Assembly (NCBI GenBank): GCA_025355835.1
Contig: JANXYW010000275.1
Location: 1 to 9,668 of the forward strand
DNA length: 9,668 nt
Direction of reading: 5' to 3'
From: Chloroflexota bacterium
Lineage (GTDB): Bacteria; Chloroflexota; Dehalococcoidia; DSTF01; JACRBR01
The notes below the pieces were generated by a model. It had not been told where the DNA came from, did no database searches, and saw nothing but the letters and a program-made list of their open reading frames with translations. This document shows, in pieces, positions 1 through 6,469 of the stretch (positions within the stretch are counted from its first letter, which is position 1; the number at the start of each line of letters is the position of its first letter). A program made the position numbers and the translations under genes.

Positions 1-420
1 GTAGAAGCGGAGGACCACGACCTCGCGCTGCTCGCCTGTCAGGCGCGCCAGCGCATCTGCGAGCACCATCGCGTTGAGACTCTCTTCGGGCGAGCCGCCA
101 CTCGGCTCAACGTGGCTGGCGGGAGCGTCTCTCTGCGCACGACGCTGGTGCTTGGCAGCAAGATTGCGGGCGATGACGTACAGCCAAGCGAGGATCGGTC
201 GCCCCTGGTCACGATAGCGGTGGATCGATGAGAGCGCCTCGGCAAAGACCTGGGCAGCTACGTCGTCGGCCGCGTCGCGGCTGCCGGTGCGCCCATACGA
301 ATAGCGCCAGATCTGCAAGTGATGCCGGTCGTAGAGCTTTGCCCACGCATCCTGATCGAGCGCGCGCAGACGCGCCGCGAAGGCGACCTGCGACTCCTCG
401 ATCGTGTCATCCGAATCCAT
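1..420 (-). CDS. ECF-type RNA polymerase sigma factor, partial (C-terminus outside window)
   Basis: Directs RNA polymerase to a regulon of promoters. The reading frame is open from the ATG at 420 to the window edge with no stop, giving the first 140 residues. Sigma region 2 lies at about residues 28-95: YDRHHLQIWRYSYG, then SRDAADDVAAQVFAEALSSI (the region 2.2 core-binding helix) and ILAWLYVIARNLAAKHQRR (region 2.4, -10 recognition). A short acidic/Ser-rich linker (HVEPSGGSPEESLN) leads into the start of region 4, ALARLTGEQREVVVLRFY, and the window ends just before the expected helix-turn-helix. Start choice: GGAGAG lies 7 nt upstream of the ATG. No anti-sigma gene is visible, but the downstream side is off the window. 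The upstream gene on this strand ends in a strong terminator, so transcription probably starts between 421 and 636. Family assignment is firm; the regulon is unknown. Confidence 0.93.
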   Translation of the reverse strand, partial: MDSDDTIEESQVAFAARLRALDQDAWAKLYDRHHLQIWRYSYGRTGSRDAADDVAAQVFAEALSSIHRYRDQGRPILAWLYVIARNLAAKHQRRAQRDAPASHVEPSGGSPEESLNAMVLADALARLTGEQREVVVLRFY

Positions 421-503
421 CCAGGCTCTCTCCAGATATCGCATCCATCGGAGTATCGGCCGGCCAAATCCTGGCCGCTTGCGCGGTGCCGCGAAGTCGC
501 GTG

Positions 504-517
504 GGTTCGAACGAACC
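504..517. promoter_or_regulatory. Inverted repeat upstream of the sigma gene, possible operator
   Basis: GGTTCG-AA-CGAACC, a perfect 6-bp dyad with a 2-bp centre, 84 bp upstream of the sigma start codon. A second dyad (GTCGAGG / CCTCGAC, 7-bp arms, 8-nt loop) lies at 544-565. Neither has a T-run, so they are not terminators. I could not place a convincing -35/-10 pair here. The operator role is a guess from position and symmetry. Confidence 0.25.
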
Positions 518-636
518 AGTGTACGCCCGCAGTGGTCCGCGCCGTCGAGGAGGGGTTGCCTCGACACCACGTAGGCATTGCTCTCTGGGACAGGCCGGCG
601 TCCGAGACTGGAGTGGCAATCGGAACGCAGTCTCGC

Positions 637-675
637 AAAACAAAGCGACGGCGTCGTGCATGCACGACGCCGTCG
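637..675 (-). terminator. Intrinsic terminator of the LPATG-protein gene
   Basis: Positions 646-675 are a perfect 30-bp palindrome (arms CGACGGCGTCGTGCA and its complement). Read on the minus strand it is followed at once by CTTTGTTTTGC. It starts 24 nt after the stop codon of the gene ending at 699. A GC-rich stem plus T-rich tract on the right side is the classic rho-independent layout. The plus-strand side has no T-run and no upstream gene, so the orientation is clear. Confidence 0.82.
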
Positions 676-698
676 TCTCATTAGTAGCGGTGAGCGAA

Positions 699-1682
699 CT
701 ACTTCGTTTCGCGACGGGCGCGGCGTTTCGTCTCGAGACCGACTGCCACCGTGAGCCCGGCGGCGATCGAGAGCAATGCGACGACTGGACGACTATCGTT
801 GCCCGTCCCGGTGCTTCCGCCACCGGTAGCGGGCAACACCGCAACGACCCTCGGCGTGGCCGCCAACTCAAGCACGACGTTCACTGTCGGCGTGCCAGCC
901 AACGAGAGCACGGTGCTCACCGTCGGCACCGCTGTCGCGGTCCGCGTTGCAATCGGCGTGCTCGTCTTTACCAACGTCCGCGTTGTCGCCGTCGCCGTGG
1001 GCGTCGACGTGGCTGCGGCGGGCGTCTGCGTTGCCGTTTTGGTGGCTGTGCTTGTCGGTGTCGGCGTATTTGCCACAGCCTTCTTAGAAGTCGCTGCCGC
1101 GTCGAAGCACCTGCTCGTGTTCAGCGGGTTACGTGGGGGCGCCACGGCGCAGTCATTTAGGCTGTTATGTGTGTTGCCCATGATGTGGACACGCGCGACG
1201 AGATCGCCCTGACCGTCACGGTTCGCACCGTTGACGATGTAGTCCTGCGCTGGCAGGGGACATTCAGTAATCGCGGTCCCGTAGGGCAAGCTGGCGATGT
1301 TGCATGCCAAAATCCAGGGGAGGCCAGAGGGTGGCTCGAAAAACACGTCTACATCAAACGCGTCGCAGCCGACGGCGCCCTGGATCAGCGGATAGCCCGC
1401 CCCCACTCTGTAGTGGAATGTGTCACCGTCCTGCGGATTCGGCGGCGCCGAGTCGATTCGGATCGACGCAGAAGCAGAGCCCACGCCGGTATCGCACCCT
1501 ACCGGCAGGACGTCGGCAGAAGCGGTGTTTGCGCTATGCCCGCCGCTGCCACGTGACAGCATGGGAACGAGCACCGCCGCAGCGACGCTCACGATGAGTC
1601 CCATGGCGAGCAGGAGCCGCACGTGCGACCTGCCCGATTCCCCGATGCGAGCTAACGTTTTGTGCTGCCGATTCTTGTTCAT
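699..1682 (-). CDS. Exported protein with LPATG cell-wall sorting signal and Thr/Pro stalk
   Basis: 327 residues, function not recognised. Order: basic N-terminus, hydrophobic segment at about 22-42 with possible cleavage after NTASA; a domain at about 58-195 with six cysteines (63, 106, 127, 141, 178, 192), which fits disulfides outside the cell; a Thr/Pro/Ala stalk at about 203-280; then LPATG at 283-287, a hydrophobic stretch at 299-315 and a basic tail starting KRRARR. That last trio is the canonical sortase sorting signal, so covalent surface anchoring is inferred; no sortase gene is in the window. Start: the ATG at 1682 is preferred because AAGGTGG sits about 6 nt upstream; a GTG at 1691 would add three residues but overlaps that site. 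A 310-residue open frame on the other strand (228-1160) is a shadow produced by the repetitive codons. Confidence 0.85.
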   Translation of the reverse strand: MNKNRQHKTLARIGESGRSHVRLLLAMGLIVSVAAAVLVPMLSRGSGGHSANTASADVLPVGCDTGVGSASASIRIDSAPPNPQDGDTFHYRVGAGYPLIQGAVGCDAFDVDVFFEPPSGLPWILACNIASLPYGTAITECPLPAQDYIVNGANRDGQGDLVARVHIMGNTHNSLNDCAVAPPRNPLNTSRCFDAAATSKKAVANTPTPTSTATKTATQTPAAATSTPTATATTRTLVKTSTPIATRTATAVPTVSTVLSLAGTPTVNVVLELAATPRVVAVLPATGGGSTGTGNDSRPVVALLSIAAGLTVAVGLETKRRARRETK

Positions 1683-2097
1683 GTATCCCACCTTGCGTAT
1701 CTGGCTATGACGCCAACCGAAACGTTTGTCAAGCTAAAGTAGAACGGGAGGTTCACTCCGTCAAGCCCACATAGGGCCGTACTTGACAGCGTGACGAAAA
1801 TTTCATGTGCGCGGCCGCGCCTTAGCGGATCCTGCCACGAGATCCTGTCGAGAAATGACAGCTCCTTTGGACTCAAGACCAAGGAGCACCACGGTCGCGA
1901 ACTCGCGAGCCGGCTCACCGTCATACTGAGATCCGTTTTCTTTGGAGGGCCGACGGCGGTGGCAACGGTACAGCAACACACCGATGTGGTCGCGGGGCTC
2001 GCGAAGGGTCTTGTTGGATGACTGCCATCCGAGTGATAACCTGTCTATTCTGCACGTGGACTTGAAGCGAGCGTCTTGCTCCTGACGGAGGCCGCCG
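1683..2097. other. Divergent intergenic region, no convincing gene
   Basis: This 415-base gap separates divergent genes. It holds promoter-like boxes for the minus gene (1704-1764), a plus-strand TTGACA at 1783-1788 without a clear -10, two abutting dyads (CTGTC/GACAG at 1845-1861; GCTCCTTTGG/CCAAGGAGC with one bulge at 1861-1887), and a double TCGCGA with 2-bp spacing at 1895-1908. For the plus gene, TTGTTG (2011-2016), 18 nt and GATAAC (2035-2040) is a weak promoter candidate, with the dyad GGATG/CATCC (2016-2030) inside its spacer. A 76-codon frame at 1791-2021 has no ribosome site and no recognisable protein features, so I do not call it. Confidence 0.5.
1704..1764 (-). promoter_or_regulatory. 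Possible tandem sigma-70-like promoters for the LPATG-protein gene
   Basis: Two candidate pairs on the minus strand. Distal: TTGACG (1764-1759), 17 nt, TACTTT (1741-1736). Proximal: TTGACA (1732-1727), 17 nt, CATAGC (1709-1704), which would leave a leader of about 15 nt before the ATG at 1682. The -35 boxes are strong (5/6 and 6/6); both -10 boxes are weak (3/6). The two GCTTGAC motifs are 32 bp apart, about three helical turns. Confidence 0.35.
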
Positions 2098-2844
2098 ATG
2101 AACAACCGGTACTCGATGTTCGCGCCCGTGCTCATTCTGGCCGCACTGGTCGCTGCCTTTCTGACGGCCGACAAACTCTGGCTGCACTGGTATGCGTCGG
2201 ACACGAGCGGGACAACGGCCAAACGCACCATCCAGACTCCGCCCGCAGTCGGCAGCGTGCCGAGCCGCAGCACCACCGAGCAGCCCTTGCCCGGCGACTC
2301 ACCGACTCCCTCGGCGCAGAGCCGCGACGCGTTCGCGGCACTTTGGCTCACGAGCCAGCAGACGATCTATCGGGTGCGCTACGAGACATCATCAGACACT
2401 GGAGAGAAGGGCGACAGCTACGTTGTGTTCAACCGGCCGCCCAGCGCGCGCGTGGACACTATCTCGGCGGGCGCGACTGAGCCATCGTCCCAGATCATCG
2501 TGGGCGCGGACGGCACCACCTTCGCCTGCTCATTCGACGGCGGCGAACGCAACTGCGGGAAGATCCCGTCATTTGACGCGCCGCTTCCCCTGGCGGCTGG
2601 ACCGATGGTATTTCCGGGCGGCGGGAGCTTCGGCTCGTTAAGCGTTGCCGAACTGGATAGCAAGACGATCGCGGGGGCGGCCGCGCGATGCTTCCGGGTG
2701 GTGCCAGCGGAAACGCCTAACGCGGCGGACTACTGCTTCAACGCGGAGAATGTACCGGTGTACGGAAGCGGGACATTCGGAGTCATCCAGGCGGCCGAGT
2801 TATCTACGCCGTCGGAAGCGGATTTCGCTGCTCCAACACCGTAG
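2098..2844 (+). CDS. Membrane-anchored secreted protein of unknown function
   Basis: 248 residues. The ATG is preceded by GACGGAGG with 6 nt spacing, a strong ribosome site. A hydrophobic segment at about 8-23 after a short N-terminus acts as uncleaved anchor or signal. A Pro/Ser/Thr-rich linker (about 45-75) leads to a compact domain (about 76-245) with four cysteines (144, 153, 198, 213), plausibly two disulfides. The beta-rich pattern ending AELSTPSEADFAAP recalls LolA/LppX-like lipid-binding folds, where a short strand with a cysteine and a final xFxxP motif are common; this is a weak inference by eye. It reads toward the phosphoesterase gene after an 85-nt gap, so they may be co-transcribed. 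It could equally be a lineage-specific protein with no known fold. Confidence 0.8.
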   Translation: MNNRYSMFAPVLILAALVAAFLTADKLWLHWYASDTSGTTAKRTIQTPPAVGSVPSRSTTEQPLPGDSPTPSAQSRDAFAALWLTSQQTIYRVRYETSSDTGEKGDSYVVFNRPPSARVDTISAGATEPSSQIIVGADGTTFACSFDGGERNCGKIPSFDAPLPLAAGPMVFPGGGSFGSLSVAELDSKTIAGAAARCFRVVPAETPNAADYCFNAENVPVYGSGTFGVIQAAELSTPSEADFAAPTP

Positions 2845-2929
2845 CTGTTCGGCCCCTGCCCTCTGCTACGTCGGCATGAGCGTCCGAGTCTCGATGTGCT
2901 TTGCGGGCACCTACCTCTGAGACAGCACA

Positions 2930-3985
2930 ATGAACGCCGAAATTGGATCGATGAGCATGCGCGCACTCGGCACCGTCCGACCGGGTCTGTTGCTTCTGCT
3001 GCTGATGCTCCAGTCATGCGGCGGAGGCGCCAAGTCCACAGCCGATCACCCGCAGACGCCGGCCGCGAACGCCACGCCGCCGACCATCGCGCGATCGAGC
3101 GCGTCTCCGGAACCAAGTACCGCGGCCCGCACTCCTCCCCAACCGACGGCGCCGCTCGCCGGCGAACGGCCGCCCTGCGGGACGGCCGGTGCGCCACCTG
3201 CCCGCTACGAGCACGTCATCTGGATCTGGATGGAGAATCACAACGAAACGGCCATCCTGGACTCGCAACAGGCTCCGTATTTCAATAGATTGGTCCACGA
3301 GTGCGCGACCGCGTCACCCTATGCCATGGTCGGAAGCCCGTCGCTGCCGAACTACATCGGCGCGACAGCGGGGAGCACGTTCGGAATCAAGGACGACGCG
3401 AATCCGAAATCGCATCCCTTGCAAACCGACAACCTCTATCGGCAGGTGCGTTCGACTGGCAGGACGGCGAAGAGCTACGAGGAAAGCATGCCGACGAATT
3501 GTTCCCTCGTCGGCTCGGGGCGCTACGCGGTAAAGCACAACCCGCAGGCCTACTTCGCGGCTGCCGACGATCGCTCCGCTTGCGAACGTGACAATGTTCC
3601 CCTGGGTGATATCTCGCAAGGGGAGTTAGCGAACGACCTTGCGCGCGACACGTTGCCCGCCTTCTCTTTCATTACACCGGATCTGTGCAACGACACCCAT
3701 GATTGCCCCGTTGCCACCGGTGACATGTGGCTGGCCCAGTGGATACCAGTGATTCTTGCGAGCCGGGCGTACGTGGCGGGAACAACGGCGGTCATGGTCG
3801 TGTACGACGAACCCACACCGATGCCGAACGTGTTCATCGCGCCTTCCGTTGTGCCCGGCGCCGTCGCGTCAGACAGCTTCAGTCACTACGCGCTGCTTCG
3901 TGCCACCGAAGAAATGCTTGGCATCGCAGTGTTCTTGGGCGCGGCAGATTCGTCGCCCGGCCTCCGCGACGCCGTTCATTTTTGA
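2930..3985 (+). CDS. Lipoprotein phosphoesterase (acid phosphatase / phospholipase C family)
   Basis: 351 residues; expected to hydrolyse phosphate esters outside the membrane. N-terminal signal with lipobox LMLQSC (Cys30) predicts a lipoprotein, followed by a low-complexity Ala/Thr/Pro tether (about 31-85). The catalytic domain at about 92-335 carries family signatures in order: VIWIWMENHNE (Glu102-Asn103, metal site), PSLPNY (137-142, likely containing the nucleophile region), SYEESMP, AVKHNPQAYF, SFITPDLCNDTHDCP (246-260), GDMWLAQWIPVILAS, VVYDEP (Asp293-Glu294) and SHYALLRATEEMLG. These match bacterial phosphoesterases of the alkaline phosphatase superfamily. Start is uncertain: ATGs at 2930, 2951 and 2957 all lack a strong ribosome site; the last gives the most typical signal peptide. 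Odd: the loop after DE is very short and lacks the usual NHV-type histidine. Confidence 0.9.
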   Translation: MNAEIGSMSMRALGTVRPGLLLLLLMLQSCGGGAKSTADHPQTPAANATPPTIARSSASPEPSTAARTPPQPTAPLAGERPPCGTAGAPPARYEHVIWIWMENHNETAILDSQQAPYFNRLVHECATASPYAMVGSPSLPNYIGATAGSTFGIKDDANPKSHPLQTDNLYRQVRSTGRTAKSYEESMPTNCSLVGSGRYAVKHNPQAYFAAADDRSACERDNVPLGDISQGELANDLARDTLPAFSFITPDLCNDTHDCPVATGDMWLAQWIPVILASRAYVAGTTAVMVVYDEPTPMPNVFIAPSVVPGAVASDSFSHYALLRATEEMLGIAVFLGAADSSPGLRDAVHF

Positions 3986-4172
3986 CCACAATACTGATGG
4001 CGGAATAGGGACGTTTGACCTTTAGAATCGACCCTCTTGACGCGAAAGCCGAGAGCGCGGCGCTGACGTAGTATCCTGCAAGGGCCGCGACGATGGAGCC
4101 TGTGTTCAGCTTCGAGTCCGGCCGCGACAAGGTCCCTTCGGCGAAGCTCCATAATTCAAAGGCGGCACTCGT

Positions 4173-5753
4173 GTGCGCGGTTCATCCCGGCTGACGATCA
4201 GTACTGTTCTTGTTCTTGCAGCCGCCCTGGCGCTGGCTCTCGGGCTGGCTTTTGGCGCCGCCGGCGGGACCACCACGGCGACAACTGACCCGGTCATCGC
4301 AGCTGCCGGAGACATCGCGTGCGATCCGCTCAACTCCAACTTCAACGGAGGGCTGGGAATCAGTCCCAACTGCCTGCAGCTCTACACCTCGGATCTCCTG
4401 GTCAACGCAGGCTTGACTGGCGTCCTCAATCTTGGCGACAACCAGTACTACTGTGGCAGTGCAGAGGAGTTCGCCCAGTCCTACGACCTGAGTTGGGGAC
4501 GCGTGAAGACGATCACCCACCCGGCGCCCGGAAACCACGAATACCTCATCACGGGCGGCTCCCAGAACGGCATCGGCTGCAACGCCGCGAACCGGGGTGC
4601 GGCTGGCTACTTCCAATACTTCGGCGCGGCGGCCGGCACCCCCGGCCTGGGCTACTACAGTTACGACATCGGGACCTGGCACGTCATCTCGCTCAATTCG
4701 AACTGCAGCGACATCGGCGGGTGCGGCCCTTCATCCCCACAAGGGATATGGCTTCAAGCCGATCTCGCCGCACACACGAATGACTGCACGTTGGCGTACT
4801 GGCACATCCCTCTCTTCAGTTCCGGCGGACGCGCCGCCTCGAACTCTCAGTCGTTCTGGAACGTGCTCTATGCAGCCAACGCCGATGTCATCCTGAATGG
4901 ACACGACCACATTTATGAGCGCTTCGCCCCGCAGACGAACGGCGGTGTGCTCGATGCCGCCAACGGCATTCGCGAGTTCATCGTGGGGACCGGCGGAGCG
5001 AACCCCACGACCCTCTCCACGATTGTGCCGAACAGCGAGGTACGTGACTCACAGACCGCGGGTGTGCTGAAACTGACCCTCCATGCGACGAGCTATGACT
5101 GGCAGTTCGTCCCCATTGCAGGCGAAACCTTCACCGACTCGGGTACGGGCGCCTGTCATGGATCCGGGATACCGACGCCAACCGTCACGCATACGGCAAC
5201 TGCGACTCCAACGGCCACGAGTACGCCTACCGCGACTCCAACGACCACGGATACGCCTACCCCGACCGGGACGCCCACTCCCACGGCGACAGATACCGCG
5301 ACCTCAACCAACACGCCGAGCGCAACGCCGACGATCGACCCCGCGCTCGACACCGACGGCGACGGCTGTCCTGATGCGACGGAGTTGGCTGCAGATTGGC
5401 ACACAGGCGGGCAACGCGATCCCAACGGTCCCTGGGACTTCTTCGATGTCCCCGTGCCGGCGCTGCTGCCAGGCGCCGCGCCAGGCGTCCGCAACAAGTT
5501 CATCTCGCTCGCAGACGTGCTCGCGGATCTCGCGTACGTTGGCACGAATGCAGGAACCCCAAATGTGGCAAACGCGAATGGGGCGATGTACGGCACCGAC
5601 CTCAATGGCAATGGCATCTTCGACGGCGTGGAGTACGACCGCACAGCGAGCACGACACCCGGCGAGCTATGGCGGTCGGGTCCGCCCAACGGCTTCGTCA
5701 CGTTAGCGGATGTGCTAGTCGTGCTCGCGCAGGTGGGGACGAACTGTAGTTAG
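4173..5753 (+). CDS. Exported calcineurin-like metallophosphatase with dockerin-like C-terminal module
   Basis: 526 residues. GTG start at 4173: an in-frame TAA lies nine codons upstream, and AAAGGCGG sits 7 nt before the GTG. Signal peptide at about 1-32. The metallophosphoesterase domain (about 40-330) shows the full set of dinuclear-metal motifs: GD (46-47), GDN (88-90), GNHE (120-123), WHIP with His211, and GHDH (243-246), so a working phosphatase is expected. A Thr/Pro linker (about 334-390) contains a 30-bp tandem duplication. The C-terminal module (393-526) has Ca-loop-like DTDGDGCPDATE and DLNGNGIFDGVE, plus two similar helices FISLADVLADLAYVG and FVTLADVLVVLAQVG, ending TNCS. This module recurs in the Kelch gene downstream. 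The preceding 187-nt gap holds no gene and no clear promoter. The natural substrate cannot be told. Confidence 0.92.
   Translation: MRGSSRLTISTVLVLAAALALALGLAFGAAGGTTTATTDPVIAAAGDIACDPLNSNFNGGLGISPNCLQLYTSDLLVNAGLTGVLNLGDNQYYCGSAEEFAQSYDLSWGRVKTITHPAPGNHEYLITGGSQNGIGCNAANRGAAGYFQYFGAAAGTPGLGYYSYDIGTWHVISLNSNCSDIGGCGPSSPQGIWLQADLAAHTNDCTLAYWHIPLFSSGGRAASNSQSFWNVLYAANADVILNGHDHIYERFAPQTNGGVLDAANGIREFIVGTGGANPTTLSTIVPNSEVRDSQTAGVLKLTLHATSYDWQFVPIAGETFTDSGTGACHGSGIPTPTVTHTATATPTATSTPTATPTTTDTPTPTGTPTPTATDTATSTNTPSATPTIDPALDTDGDGCPDATELAADWHTGGQRDPNGPWDFFDVPVPALLPGAAPGVRNKFISLADVLADLAYVGTNAGTPNVANANGAMYGTDLNGNGIFDGVEYDRTASTTPGELWRSGPPNGFVTLADVLVVLAQVGTNCS
5202..5261 (+). repeat. 30-bp tandem duplication in the Thr/Pro linker
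   Basis: Two adjacent 30-bp units (5202-5231 and 5232-5261) match at 27 of 30 positions and encode ATPTATSTPT and ATPTTTDTPT. Such in-frame units let the linker grow or shrink by slippage without breaking the gene. Confidence 0.85.
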
Positions 5754-5775
5754 CCATACAAGGCTACGCGTGGCG
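5669..5775 (+). repeat. Near-identical 107-bp repeat, copy A (end of metallophosphatase gene)
   Basis: Matches 7479-7585 at 103 of 107 positions (differences at 5707, 5717, 5747, 5761), constant offset 1810. It covers the last 28 codons, the TAG stop and 22 bp beyond it. A small hairpin, TAGCC-6 nt-GGCTA (5751-5766), starts on the stop codon. No T-run follows, so it is not a typical terminator. Confidence 0.95.
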
Positions 5776-5892
5776 ACGGCGGCGTGACCCGTTCTTGATG
5801 TGCGTGGCGCCTCGCCCGCTCGACAGCCCTCGATAGGCGTAACCGCGTTCTCACGGAACTGGCCGCCGAGTGCCGGAAGACGCGGCGACTTG

Positions 5893-5919
5893 TTGACAGC
5901 CGCTCTCGTCGCCTATGAT
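5893..5919 (+). promoter_or_regulatory. Candidate promoter of the Kelch gene
   Basis: TTGACA (5893-5898), 15 nt, TATGAT (5914-5919). Both boxes are near consensus, but the spacer is short. If real, the ATG at 5915 lies inside the -10 box and cannot be the start, which favours the ATG at 5942 with a leader of roughly 15 nt. Confidence 0.45.
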
Positions 5920-5941
5920 CCAAGGGCTGACTTCAGGCGCC

Positions 5942-6469
5942 ATGCCGAACGTTCCTCCCGCCTTCTCTCACCGCCTTCTGCTGGGGTTGTTTGCTGTAGC
6001 GTGCATGGCGACGCTAGCAGGCCAGCCCCAGCGTGTTCAAGCAGCGGGCGGCGACGTCTGGATTCCCGCCACCAGCATGAACGTTGCACGAGAACGCCCC
6101 ACCGCGACGCTGCTCCCAAATGACAAGGTACTGCTCGTTGGTGGAGATAACAGCCTGACAAACTTCCTGAGCACCGTCGAACTCTACGATCCACCGACGG
6201 ACGCATGGTCTGCAACCGCGCCTCTGGCGAACGGGCGCTCGTTCCATACAGCCACGCTACTGCCCAACGGCGAAGTCCTCGTGGTCGGGGGCTTCGGCGG
6301 CGCGCCCGGCATGAATCTAGCAAGCGCCGAACTCTACAATCCCGGCACTGATACATGGTCATCTGCAGGTCAACTGCACACGGCGCGACGCGCGCATACG
6401 GCGACCCTACTGCCGAACGGCACGGTGTTGGTCGCCGGCGGCTACGGCGGATCGCCTGAGGCTACCTGA
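5942..6469 (+). CDS. Exported Kelch-repeat protein, 5' part before a frameshift
   Basis: 175 residues to a premature TGA at 6467-6469. Signal peptide at about 1-35 (RLLLGLFAVACMATL core, cleavage near QAAGG). Two full Kelch blades and most of a third follow, each with the pattern HTATLLPNG-VLVVGG-AELY-P-TDTW: blade 1 about 43-93, blade 2 about 94-144, blade 3 from 145, broken after GGYGGSP. Start at 5942 is chosen over 5915 because the latter overlaps the candidate -10 box; the ribosome site is weak (CAGGCG close to the ATG). The frame that continues the protein is the one open from 6463. Kelch propellers bind proteins or glycans; the ligand here is unknown. Alone, this product would be an incomplete propeller lacking the C-terminal module. 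Confidence 0.82.
   Translation: MPNVPPAFSHRLLLGLFAVACMATLAGQPQRVQAAGGDVWIPATSMNVARERPTATLLPNDKVLLVGGDNSLTNFLSTVELYDPPTDAWSATAPLANGRSFHTATLLPNGEVLVVGGFGGAPGMNLASAELYNPGTDTWSSAGQLHTARRAHTATLLPNGTVLVAGGYGGSPEAT
6455..6469 (+). other. Frameshift site, probable one-base deletion
   Basis: The blade pattern YLNSAELY expected after GGYGGSPEG is intact but lies in the frame starting at 6463, while the upstream frame hits TGA at 6467. Restoring one G in the GAGG at about 6458-6461 would fuse the two frames perfectly. No slippery heptamer is present, so programmed frameshifting is unlikely; a sequencing error or a young mutation fits better. Confidence 0.8.

Noticed and set aside
501..520. GGTTCGAAC string resembling a tRNA T-arm
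   Set aside because: The matching 3' stem is not CCCAC-like and no acceptor or anticodon arm can be folded around it; it is a plain inverted repeat.
228..1160. 310-codon plus-strand open frame
   Set aside because: It lies antisense to the sigma and LPATG genes, is extremely Arg/Cys-rich and has no ribosome site; the opposite frames carry clear protein features.
1791..2021. 76-codon open frame with GTG start
   Set aside because: No ribosome site, no domain or signal, and it runs through the dyad cluster; more likely chance.
4037..4085. Possible shared promoter with 5893-5927 (TTGAC box, TAT and CAAGGGC in both)
   Set aside because: Spacing between the boxes differs (26 versus 15 nt) and the ungapped match over 14 nt is only 10; not above chance.
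5800..6123. 107-codon frame before and into the Kelch gene
   Set aside because: Overlaps the Kelch start in another frame, is Arg/Ser-rich and shows no features.
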